From JASFTV01 sp050050615 (GTDB lineage: Bacteria > Desulfobacterota > DSM-4660 > Desulfatiglandales > HGW-15): a stretch of 5,833 bases of DNA. Under the pieces are notes generated by a model, which had not been told where the DNA came from, made no database searches, and saw nothing but the letters and a program-made list of their open reading frames with translations. The position numbers and the translations under genes were made by a program. The stretch is taken from NCBI GenBank assembly GCA_050050615.1, contig JASFTV010000241.1:1-5833 (forward strand), given 5' to 3'. Shown one piece after another: positions 1-5,624 of the stretch. The stretch's first letter is position 1. Every line of letters starts with the position of its first letter.

Positions 1-1201
1 GTTTGTCTACTGGAAGATCAGCGTTTTTTTTCACGAAATGGAGGAGATCGCTTTCCATAATCTTTTGGTTTTGGGATGTCGGCGGAACAATCCTGGCATC
101 CTGGATAATACCCTCTTCGTCCACCTGGTACCGATGCCACAAGATTCCCCGGGGCGCTTCTGTACAACCATAGCCTATGGTGGCATGAGGCTCAAGCTCA
201 ATGGATGGTTTATCAGGCATCTCATATTCTGAGATAATGCGTAGGGATTCCTCACAGGCATATAGGGTTTCTACACTTCTGGCTATGATACTTTTGAACG
301 GGTTCAGGCACATGGGCTTTAGATCTGCCTCCCTGGCTGCTTCCTGGGCAAGGGAAGATAATTTATTGAAATTGAGATTAAATCTTGCCAGCGGACCTAC
401 CAAATAAGCCCCCCGTCCTTTAATTGCCGCTTGAAGGGATGTCGTATGCCGCACGTGTTCTTCCTGGATGTGATTTTCAAACTCGCTTATGTGGATGTCA
501 AGACCCTTATTGGAGACTAAATCCCCTTCCATCACTGCGTATGTTTGAGGATCGCGAAGGGCAACAAACTCATAGTCTTGTTCAAAGTCAGGAAAAGAGA
601 ATGTAGCTACCCAACGAACTGTGTCATACGCCGCATCGCGTGCTCTTTTTATTCGGTCTACAAGAGGGGCAAGTTCTTGTTTTGTGGGGACCCTGTAAAA
701 GCCGCCCACTCTGACATTAATAGGATGGATCTCACGCCCGCCGAGGAGCGCTATAATATCGTTCCCTAATTTCTTTAATTGGAGGCCTCGTTGGACGACA
801 TCTGGATAATCTTTGGCAAGTTGGACCACATCCTGATAACCAAGGAAATCTGGGGCATGGAGCATATAGATATGCAATACGTGGCTCTCAATCCACTCAC
901 CGCAGTATATAAGTCGTCGTAAAGCCCGAAGGTGTCCCTCAACCTGGATTCCAAAACCTGACTCCATAGCCTGGATGGAACTCATCATGTATGCTATTGG
1001 GCATATTCCACAGATCCGGGCGGTGATGTCGGGTGCCTCCAGATAAGTTCGGCCGCGTAGAAAGGCCTCGAAAAATCGGGGCGGCTCAAAAATATTCAAC
1101 TTGGCATCGACCACATCATCACCCTTAAATTTTATGGTCAAACCACCCTCGCCCTCTACCCGTGCGAGGTAGTCCACTTTAATCGGCTTTCTAGACCTCA
1201 T
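1..1201 (-). CDS. hydA: Group 3b [NiFe] hydrogenase large (alpha) subunit, 3' end missing
   Basis: This is the catalytic subunit that holds the Ni-Fe(CN)2CO site and interconverts H2 with protons and electrons in the cytoplasm. I translated it by hand. It is open for 400 residues from ATG 1201 to the window edge without a stop. The N-terminus has the family signature VDYLARVEGEG (residues 9-19). RICGICP (62-68) supplies the first pair of nickel ligands, Cys64 and Cys67. Further on come GGREIHP (154-160) and the conserved block HATIGYGCTEAPRG (339-351), the region contacting the active site. The second DPCxxC nickel-binding motif and the maturation-protease tail should lie in the missing C-terminal 30-40 residues or so. 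The start codon overlaps the end of hydD by 11 nt, and a GGGAG-type site lies about 10 nt upstream, inside hydD. HydA would pair directly with HydD, the preceding gene. The assignment to group 3 (F420/NAD(P)-type) rests on both sequence and neighbours. I see no sign of decay. Confidence 0.95.
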   Translation of the reverse strand, partial: MRSRKPIKVDYLARVEGEGGLTIKFKGDDVVDAKLNIFEPPRFFEAFLRGRTYLEAPDITARICGICPIAYMMSSIQAMESGFGIQVEGHLRALRRLIYCGEWIESHVLHIYMLHAPDFLGYQDVVQLAKDYPDVVQRGLQLKKLGNDIIALLGGREIHPINVRVGGFYRVPTKQELAPLVDRIKRARDAAYDTVRWVATFSFPDFEQDYEFVALRDPQTYAVMEGDLVSNKGLDIHISEFENHIQEEHVRHTTSLQAAIKGRGAYLVGPLARFNLNFNKLSSLAQEAAREADLKPMCLNPFKSIIARSVETLYACEESLRIISEYEMPDKPSIELEPHATIGYGCTEAPRGILWHRYQVDEEGIIQDARIVPPTSQNQKIMESDLLHFVKKNADLPVDK

Positions 1202-1973
1202 GGGCTTCACTCTCCCTGCGAAACGGGTCGGAGTAGGCGTTAAATCCCCGAAAGGCTCGGAGGATATCTATCTCTTTCATTCCCAATTTGTCACTCATCC
1301 ATTGGCTTAGTGACTCTGTGTTGGGTGTCTCTTTTGGGCCGAAGCAGGCGTAGCAGCCGCGATTATATGAGGGGCAAAGGGCACCACAACCCGCTTGGGT
1401 CACGGGTCCCAAGCATGGTGTGCCGTGGGCGACCGTTACGCACACGTTTCCATTTCTTTTGCACTCCATACACAGGCTGGTGGGGGGTATCATAAGCTTT
1501 CGTTGGTTGAGTAAGGCACTAATAACCTCAATCAACTGGTATTTGCTTATAGGACAACCCCGGAGCTCGTGATCAACTCGGATATGATCAGATATGGGTG
1601 TCGATTTTTCAAGGGTATTTATATATTTAGGCTTTGCGTAGACAATTCTGGCGAATTCCTGGACATCGTTGAAGTTCCGCAGCGCTTGGATGCCCCCTGC
1701 AGTAGCACAGGCACCGATGGTAACAACGGTCTTGGAGATGCGTCGCACTTTCTGGATACGGTCTGCATCATGGGGCGTGGTGATGGAACCTTCAATAAGA
1801 GAAATATCATATGGCCCTTTTATAAATTCCCGGAATCCTTCTGGAAAGTAGGCTATGTGCAGCTCTTGGGCGACGGTAAGGAGTTCATCCTCGCAATCCA
1901 GCAAACTCAACTGACAGCCATCACATGAGGCAAACTTCCACACAGCGAGTTTTGGTCTCCGTTTCTGTGCCAT
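1191..1973 (-). CDS. hydD: Group 3b [NiFe] hydrogenase small (delta) subunit
   Basis: This electron-transfer subunit carries three iron-sulfur clusters between the Ni-Fe site in HydA and the diaphorase side (HydB/HydG). The protein is 260 residues from ATG 1973. A longer reading from 2012 would add 13 residues lying inside hydG and is less likely. ATG 1973 has a GGGAG site at 1981-1985 with 7-nt spacing, and the family-like sequence begins at KLAVWKF. Proximal-cluster ligands are visible as SCDGC (Cys17, Cys20), GACAT (Cys89) and GCP (Cys140). Eight more cysteines (168, 171, 178, 187, 196, 200, 207, 210) suit medial and distal [4Fe-4S] clusters. The EGS motif at 61-63 is also typical. There is no twin-arginine signal, so the enzyme is cytosolic, as expected for group 3. 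It starts 1 nt after hydG ends and overlaps hydA by 11 nt, implying coupled translation. Length is normal for the family. Confidence 0.95.
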   Translation of the reverse strand: MAQKRRPKLAVWKFASCDGCQLSLLDCEDELLTVAQELHIAYFPEGFREFIKGPYDISLIEGSITTPHDADRIQKVRRISKTVVTIGACATAGGIQALRNFNDVQEFARIVYAKPKYINTLEKSTPISDHIRVDHELRGCPISKYQLIEVISALLNQRKLMIPPTSLCMECKRNGNVCVTVAHGTPCLGPVTQAGCGALCPSYNRGCYACFGPKETPNTESLSQWMSDKLGMKEIDILRAFRGFNAYSDPFRRESEAHEV

Positions 1974-1974
1974 A

Positions 1975-2814
1975 TCACATCTCCCTTTTCCTGAAGATGT
2001 GCTGTGCTTCACTAAACAGAAATACTGGCCCGTCCTTGCAAATGAAAGTTGGTCCTAGCTGGCAACGTCCGCAGAACCCGATACCACATTTCATATTTCG
2101 CTCCATAGAGATATATATCTTGTCATCGTCCAAACCCTTTTTCTTCAATTCCTGAATAGTATAATCCATCATGACTTCCGGACCGCATATCATTGCAAAG
2201 GTCCTTTGAGGATCGAGTTGGACCCTGGGTATCAATGTGGTGACCACGCCGACATTGCCCCACCACCCTTCCCGTGCGCTGTCCACTGTGACATCAATAT
2301 CCAGATCAAATCGACCCCGCCATTGCTCTATCTGTCTTCGGTATGTCAGGTCTGCCGGTGTCCGTTCCCCATAGAGAAAAATGACTTTCCCATATTTCTC
2401 CCGATTGAACAGGATATGGTGGAGGACAGGTCGTAGTGGTGCGATTCCGATGCCCCCCGCAACCAGCACGATGTCATGACCTACGGAATTTTCTACAGGC
2501 CAGTGATTGCCAAATGGGCCTCGAACACCTACCATTTCTGCTTTTTTCAGGGTCATCATCCTGCTGGTTACCGCCCCATAAGCGCGTATAGTGTGGACAA
2601 TTTTGCTCTCATCGTGGGGATCACCGCTTATGGAGATGGGCACCTCGCCAACACCATACATATAAAGCATGTTGAATTGACCAGCCTTAAAACTGAATCC
2701 ACCCTTCCCTTCGGATGATACGAGCTCAAAGGTGAAAGTGTCATGGGTTTCCTTCTTGTACCGCTGGATGACATAGGGAACGGTCACCAATGGGTCTTGA
2801 GTGGTCACTTCCAT
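1975..2814 (-). CDS. hydG: Sulfhydrogenase gamma subunit: FAD/NAD(P)-binding oxidoreductase with [2Fe-2S] cluster
   Basis: This is the diaphorase subunit of the group 3b hydrogenase, exchanging electrons between NAD(P)H and the iron-sulfur chain. It is homologous to AsrB of anaerobic sulfite reductase and to PyrK-type ferredoxin reductases. From ATG 2814 it has 279 residues. The FAD-binding barrel spans about 10-105, with GQFNMLYMYGVGEVPISIS (45-63) in the flavin-binding position. The nucleotide-binding domain has GGIGIAPLRP (120-129) and CGPEVMM (210-216). The C-terminal [2Fe-2S] motif is Cys243, Cys248, Cys251, Cys259 within CGIGFCGRCQLGP. Upstream in-frame starts exist at 2844 (overlapping the previous gene) and 2892. 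I chose 2814 because AGGAG lies 10 nt before it and its family-like sequence begins soon after. Whether NADPH or NADH is used cannot be read from the sequence; characterised group 3b enzymes mostly prefer NADP(H). Confidence 0.93.
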   Translation of the reverse strand: MEVTTQDPLVTVPYVIQRYKKETHDTFTFELVSSEGKGGFSFKAGQFNMLYMYGVGEVPISISGDPHDESKIVHTIRAYGAVTSRMMTLKKAEMVGVRGPFGNHWPVENSVGHDIVLVAGGIGIAPLRPVLHHILFNREKYGKVIFLYGERTPADLTYRRQIEQWRGRFDLDIDVTVDSAREGWWGNVGVVTTLIPRVQLDPQRTFAMICGPEVMMDYTIQELKKKGLDDDKIYISMERNMKCGIGFCGRCQLGPTFICKDGPVFLFSEAQHIFRKREM

Positions 2815-2824
2815 CAACGCAATA

Positions 2825-2830
2825 CTCCTA
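2825..2830 (-). promoter_or_regulatory. Ribosome binding site of hydG, overlapping the stop of the CNB gene
   Basis: On the minus strand the bases read TAGGAG. The TAG is the stop codon of the CNB-fold gene, and AGGAG is the Shine-Dalgarno site 10 nt before ATG 2814. Ribosomes finishing the upstream gene therefore stop on the initiation site of hydG. This decides the hydG start against 2844 and 2892, which have no comparable site, and implies translational coupling. Confidence 0.7.
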
Positions 2831-3289
2831 AGAATGTTTGCCATAGACGTCCATGAGCTGAAGGCTTGTCGCCTGAAGACGCTCCACCACAATTCTTGAA
2901 AACCTTTTCAGTAATTCATAACCCAAATAATGGTTCTCTTCAGCCTTCTCCCTCAATATTTTTCCGTCCAGGGCAATCGCTTTTGTAAGCTCAATGGCTT
3001 TTGCATCAAAACGTCTCCGGTATGGTGGGAAAAGCCACGACCAGCCCAAAACGTCACCGGGACCAACTGTTTGAATAACAAGAGAACCTTGCTGGGCCGC
3101 AAATATTTCAATGGCAACCTTTCCCTCGAGAATGAGCAGGAACTGGTCAGCTTCGTCTCCCTGTCTGTAAATCATCTGGCCAGGCGCATAGCTCACATGC
3201 CTTGCGCACGAAGCAATAATTCTGATCAGTTCAGGTTCTAGGCCACTAAAAAAAGGATGCTCTGCCAAAATTTTTTCAGATTTTTCCAT
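2828..3289 (-). CDS. Stand-alone cyclic-nucleotide-binding-fold (CRP/FNR-like sensor) protein in hydrogenase operon
   Basis: This is a 153-residue protein made of one CRP/FNR-type cyclic-nucleotide-binding (cNMP) beta-barrel and a C-terminal helix. It lacks the helix-turn-helix domain of true CRP/FNR regulators. Visible fold markers are HPFFSGL (11-17), YAPGQMIYRQGDEADQFLLILEGKVAI (34-60) and VGPGDVLGWSWLFPP (75-89), followed by a long helix (about 109-147) resembling the dimerisation helix. The phosphate-binding cassette is not canonical. Where CRP has the Glu and Arg-Ser/Thr-Ala that grip the cyclic phosphate, this protein reads GDVLGWSW...RRRFDAKA. Its ligand is therefore uncertain and may not be cAMP. 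The start at 3289 is supported by AAGGAG with 7-nt spacing; a TTG at 3322 would overlap hydB. It lies 29 nt after hydB and 13 nt before hydG, inside the enzyme operon. I infer a regulatory or accessory role in the hydrogenase; this is not shown by sequence. Confidence 0.88.
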   Translation of the reverse strand: MEKSEKILAEHPFFSGLEPELIRIIASCARHVSYAPGQMIYRQGDEADQFLLILEGKVAIEIFAAQQGSLVIQTVGPGDVLGWSWLFPPYRRRFDAKAIELTKAIALDGKILREKAEENHYLGYELLKRFSRIVVERLQATSLQLMDVYGKHS

Positions 3290-3296
3290 GGGATAA

Positions 3297-3302
3297 CTCC
3301 TT
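3297..3302 (-). promoter_or_regulatory. Ribosome binding site of the CNB-fold gene
   Basis: The minus strand reads AAGGAG here, a near-perfect Shine-Dalgarno site 7 nt before ATG 3289. It fixes the start of the CNB gene downstream of the hydB stop, rather than at the overlapping TTG (3322) or ATG (3319). It is the best such site among the operon genes, suggesting the CNB protein is not made merely as a minor product. Confidence 0.75.
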
Positions 3303-3318
3303 CTTAGGTTTTTGTTCA

Positions 3319-4461
3319 TCAACCTGAACTCACTGCTCCCTCGAGGATTGACTTGGCTTCCTCGGTTATATCAATACCCACAGGGCACCAAGTGATACAG
3401 CGCCCACAACCGACACAACCCACCCTACCGAACTGATCCATCCATGTTGCCAGTTTATGGGTGAGCCAATGCCGATATCTAGATTTCTCAGAAGCCCTTA
3501 TGCTTCCCCCATGGATATAAGAAAAATCCTTTGTGAAACAGGAATCCCACTTTCGCCAGCGCTCCGCTCGCTTACCGCTCATGGAATTGACGTCCACAAT
3601 ATTGTTACAGAAGCAGGTGGGGCAGACCAGAGTGCAATTACCGCATGTCAAACATCGCCCTGCAACCTCTTCCCATTGGGGATGCTCAAAGTGCTCATAA
3701 AAAATCGCATTCAGATTTGACGTGTTCAGTGCCCGACCCATTTGCCTCGATGCTTGTTCAAGAAGTCCACGGGCCGCTTGTTTCTGTTTTACACTGGCCT
3801 CGCTAAAGGCAAACTGACTTAAGACACGAGCTCCTTTCTCGCTTCCAACTTCTGCGTTGAAATAATGCTGCCCTCCATGTAAAACTTCGGTCAAAGCAAT
3901 ATCAAAATTGGATTTCACCTTCGGACCCGTGTTCATGGATACACAGAAACATGTCCCTGCTGGACGGGTGCAGTTTACCGCAACAATCATCGTTTTTTGA
4001 CGCCTCGAGTTGTAAATAGTATCGGAAAACTCTTTTGTATTAAAGACCTTATCCAGTATGGTAATCGCATTGATGTCACAGGAGCGGACCCCTATAAATG
4101 CATATTTAGGGATTTGGTAATTTTCTTCAACAACTTGAAAGCCTTTCTCATCTTTGTTCGCCTGCCATAATCGAACCACAGGGGGGTGAAGATACTTTTT
4201 CCAGGAGTGAGGTCCCACCACATACCCGAAGAAGGTTGCAGCGTCATTCTTCCCTAAGCGATAAGTTCCTGCCTCTTGTACATCATTCCATCCAACGGGA
4301 AGATCCGCGATAGATTTCAACTCATCATATATAATGGCGTTCTGACGGATTGTAGGTCCTAGAGTCTGATATCCTTCCCTCTTCAGAGTGTCCAGAAGTC
4401 TTTCAAAGTCCTCTGGCCTAACCACAACTTCATCCTTTACTTCAAGAAAATTTTTTGCCAC
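3319..4461 (-). CDS. hydB: Sulfhydrogenase beta subunit, 4Fe-4S ferredoxin-type protein
   Basis: This is the electron-transfer beta subunit of the group 3b hydrogenase, homologous to AsrA of anaerobic sulfite reductase. It links the diaphorase HydG with the HydD/HydA hydrogenase module. The protein is 380 residues, close to the usual length of about 340-370. Two ferredoxin-type [4Fe-4S] motifs lie in the C-terminal third. They are Cys270, Cys273, Cys276, Cys280 (CLTCGNCTLVCP) and Cys349, Cys352, Cys355, Cys359 (CVGCGRCITWCP). Further cysteines occur at 128 (GVRSCDI), 164, 171 and 173 (NCTRPAGTCFC), and at 283, 285 and 308. Some of these may bind additional clusters or be structural. The start is GTG 4461, preceded by a purine-rich AGGGGAAGGA stretch; no in-frame ATG fits better. 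It is the first gene of the operon, following a divergent regulatory region. HydB with HydG separates group 3b from group 3c/3d hydrogenases. Confidence 0.92.
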   Translation of the reverse strand: MAKNFLEVKDEVVVRPEDFERLLDTLKREGYQTLGPTIRQNAIIYDELKSIADLPVGWNDVQEAGTYRLGKNDAATFFGYVVGPHSWKKYLHPPVVRLWQANKDEKGFQVVEENYQIPKYAFIGVRSCDINAITILDKVFNTKEFSDTIYNSRRQKTMIVAVNCTRPAGTCFCVSMNTGPKVKSNFDIALTEVLHGGQHYFNAEVGSEKGARVLSQFAFSEASVKQKQAARGLLEQASRQMGRALNTSNLNAIFYEHFEHPQWEEVAGRCLTCGNCTLVCPTCFCNNIVDVNSMSGKRAERWRKWDSCFTKDFSYIHGGSIRASEKSRYRHWLTHKLATWMDQFGRVGCVGCGRCITWCPVGIDITEEAKSILEGAVSSG

Positions 4462-4622
4462 AGATCCTTCCCCTATCCAAATTCCTAAAAACTTAGCCCC
4501 TCTCGGCGGTCATCGTTGGCTGGGATGCTATCACAAGCAGAGGGAAATGAACATACCTGAATTTCAGTGAAGGGGTCACCCGTTAAAGTTGCATCCAGGG
4601 GCTCAAATCCTTCCTCTGCCGC

Positions 4623-4628
4623 AAAATA
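4623..4628 (-). promoter_or_regulatory. Candidate activator-dependent -10 box for the hydB operon
   Basis: The minus strand reads TATTTT, four of six matches to TATAAT. A TTGACC stands upstream but only 12 nt away, so there is no properly spaced -35 box. Counting from this -10, transcription would start near 4616. The 15-bp palindrome at 4650-4664 would then be centred at about -41, the usual place for a class II CRP/FNR-type activator site. This is a weak motif match supported mainly by geometry. Confidence 0.25.
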
Positions 4629-4633
4629 CTGCT

Positions 4634-4671
4634 GAAATTTGGTCAAGTATGACAAATTTCGTCACTTTGAC
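4634..4671. promoter_or_regulatory. Cluster of TGAC/GTCA half-sites and overlapping palindromes (candidate operator)
   Basis: Several symmetric elements overlap. GAAATTTG (4634-4641) is perfectly inverted as CAAATTTC (4653-4660). GTCA half-sites occur at 4642 and 4661, and TGAC half-sites at 4650 and 4668, giving GTCA-N4-TGAC, TGAC-N7-GTCA and GTCA-N3-TGAC. On the minus strand the motif TGAC-S-AAATTT appears twice, 19 bp apart (starting at 4664 and 4645), close to two helical turns. This is what a dimeric regulator site, or two adjacent sites, looks like. It lies about 190 bp before the hydB start and 20 bp upstream of the PilZ gene's candidate -35 box, so it could control either or both. The binding protein is unknown. 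The half-site resembles, but does not match, CRP (TGTGA) or FNR (TTGAT) sites. Confidence 0.5.
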
Positions 4672-4690
4672 ACTCTGCCTACACGTGGAA

Positions 4691-4719
4691 TTAGCATAAC
4701 AAATTGAAATTGATATAAA
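4691..4719 (+). promoter_or_regulatory. Candidate sigma-70 promoter for the PilZ gene
   Basis: TTAGCA (4691-4696, four of six matches to the -35 consensus) is followed after exactly 17 nt by TATAAA (4714-4719, five of six matches to the -10 consensus). Transcription would start near 4726, giving a leader of about 75 nt before the proposed ATG 4802. The surrounding DNA is AT-rich. It is the best promoter-like pair in the intergenic region on this strand. Confidence 0.4.
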
Positions 4720-4801
4720 AGATCTTATAGCGGCAGTATGGCAAGAGGTTTGCAATACTAGAAGTGTGTCTTCCCTGATGGGGATGATGAGCGAGGGATG
4801 T

Positions 4802-5506
4802 ATGAATCAGTACCCTGCAAGAGGCAAACAGAAGATAAAGGAAACGATCGAGTTCCTGATATCTCAAAGGCGGGAAATCGTCATCCAAATCGAGGGCCAG
4901 GAGACATCCTATATCTCCAGGATCGTCAAGGCCAACTACGGGGACGTTTATTCAGGCTACGGCAACGGGCCTCAATTGGTCATTGAAAGGCTAAGCCCAG
5001 AGGAGGGAAATACCCTTGTTGAGTTGAGTTCCCAGCTTATAGTGGAATTTGCACTCAGAAACATAGCTTGTCGATTTCGGTCACGGTACCTTGGTCCTCG
5101 GAGCTCTTTTCCTGACAGCGACCTTGTGGTGAGTTATCCCCTATCTATACAGCTTCCTCAAAGGCGAAGACGACATAGGTGCAGCGGTGAAATCCCAGAA
5201 TTCCTCAGCGTCGTACTGAGGTCAAAAGAAGGATGCGAAAAGGACAAAGGCTACGAGCTTGATGTCCTCGACTATTCAACAAATGGTGTTGGAATATTGG
5301 TGAAGGAAAAGGACGCAGACCTTCTTGAAATCGTGCAAGAAGGGGACAGATTCTTAGAGATGGAGCTGTTTGCCCCGCAAACCATGGTCAAGGTAGACGG
5401 GACCGTGAGACACAAGAGTAAGAAGCGAGACAGGAAGGATGAACTCTGTTATGTCATCGGCATTGAATTTGATGAAGCCCTAGCGGATTACAACGCACTC
5501 CAGTGA
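4802..5506 (+). CDS. PilZ-domain protein with YcgR-like N-terminal domain (c-di-GMP effector)
   Basis: This is a probable cyclic-di-GMP receptor of 234 residues, cytosolic, without signal peptide or membrane segments. The N-terminal half (about 8-115) is a beta-rich domain like the flagellar-brake/YcgR N-terminal domain. The C-terminal PilZ domain begins with the arginine motif RRRRHR (121-126, giving RxxxR at 122-126). It continues with the second signature DYSTNG (D157xS159xxG162). Both c-di-GMP contact motifs are intact, so ligand binding is likely. The target, such as motility, polysaccharide or gene expression, cannot be read from the sequence. The start is uncertain: ATG 4802 has GAGGG only 4 nt before it, while in-frame ATGs at 4778, 4784 and 4787 and a GTG at 4766 would add up to 12 residues. 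It is transcribed away from the hydrogenase operon and closed by a strong terminator, so it is probably its own transcription unit. A functional link to the hydrogenase is not evident. Confidence 0.85.
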   Translation: MNQYPARGKQKIKETIEFLISQRREIVIQIEGQETSYISRIVKANYGDVYSGYGNGPQLVIERLSPEEGNTLVELSSQLIVEFALRNIACRFRSRYLGPRSSFPDSDLVVSYPLSIQLPQRRRRHRCSGEIPEFLSVVLRSKEGCEKDKGYELDVLDYSTNGVGILVKEKDADLLEIVQEGDRFLEMELFAPQTMVKVDGTVRHKSKKRDRKDELCYVIGIEFDEALADYNALQ

Positions 5507-5562
5507 CTCCGGACGAAGACTCTCCTAGGCTCAGGACCTATCGAGACCGGATGAATTTCATG

Positions 5563-5592
5563 ACCCCATTTCTTGCGCAGAGGTGGGGTTTT
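5563..5592 (+). terminator. Intrinsic terminator after the PilZ gene
   Basis: An 11-bp stem (5563-5573 with 5579-5589) closes a 5-nt TGCGC loop. All positions pair, two of them as G-T wobbles, and the outer six base pairs (ACCCCA/TGGGGT) are GC-rich. A TTTTCTC tract follows from 5589. It lies 57 nt after the PilZ stop codon and separates this unit from the next gene. The opposite strand has no matching T-run, so it acts on rightward transcription. Confidence 0.8.
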
Positions 5593-5624
5593 CTCATCTA
5601 ATCAGGTGGCATAGGGGCAGGTCA

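Larger units (their letters stand above)
4462..4801. other. Divergent intergenic region between hydB and the PilZ gene
   Basis: These 340 bases hold no credible gene; short open frames here lack ribosome sites and family likeness. The hydB side (4462-4620) would be a long untranslated leader if the operon starts near 4616. A weak inverted repeat, CCCTCT (4498-4503) with AGAGGG (4539-4544), could pair in that leader, but the loop is 35 nt and I would not call it a riboswitch or attenuator. The centre contains the palindrome cluster, and the AT-rich right part contains the likely promoter of the PilZ gene. No sigma-54 type -24/-12 promoter was found. Confidence 0.7.

Noticed and set aside
38..769. 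Four short plus-strand open frames of 60-74 codons
   Set aside because: The minus strand carries a continuous, conserved [NiFe] large-subunit reading frame across the whole stretch, so these are antisense shadows.
1569..1928. 119-codon open frame on the plus strand inside hydD
   Set aside because: It is antisense to a strongly conserved hydrogenase small subunit, has no family likeness and no ribosome site; it is a shadow frame.
1975..2892. Longer hydG reading frame starting at 2892 or 2844
   Set aside because: The extra N-terminal residues lie over the CNB gene, lack a ribosome site, and are not like the family; ATG 2814 has AGGAG at good distance.
4498..4544. Inverted repeat CCCTCT/AGAGGG in the hydB leader as a riboswitch or attenuator
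   Set aside because: A six-base stem with a 35-nt loop and no T-tract is too weak to support a structured RNA call.
4614..4679. Direct repeat CTCTGCC at 4614-4620 and 4673-4679 flanking the palindrome cluster
   Set aside because: Seven identical bases 59 bp apart are within chance, and there is no inserted element or target-site duplication pattern.
4766..4801. GTG 4766 as the start of the PilZ protein
   Set aside because: No ribosome site precedes it, and the 12 added residues are Met/Ser/Gly-rich without domain likeness; ATG 4802 or nearby is more likely, though not certain.
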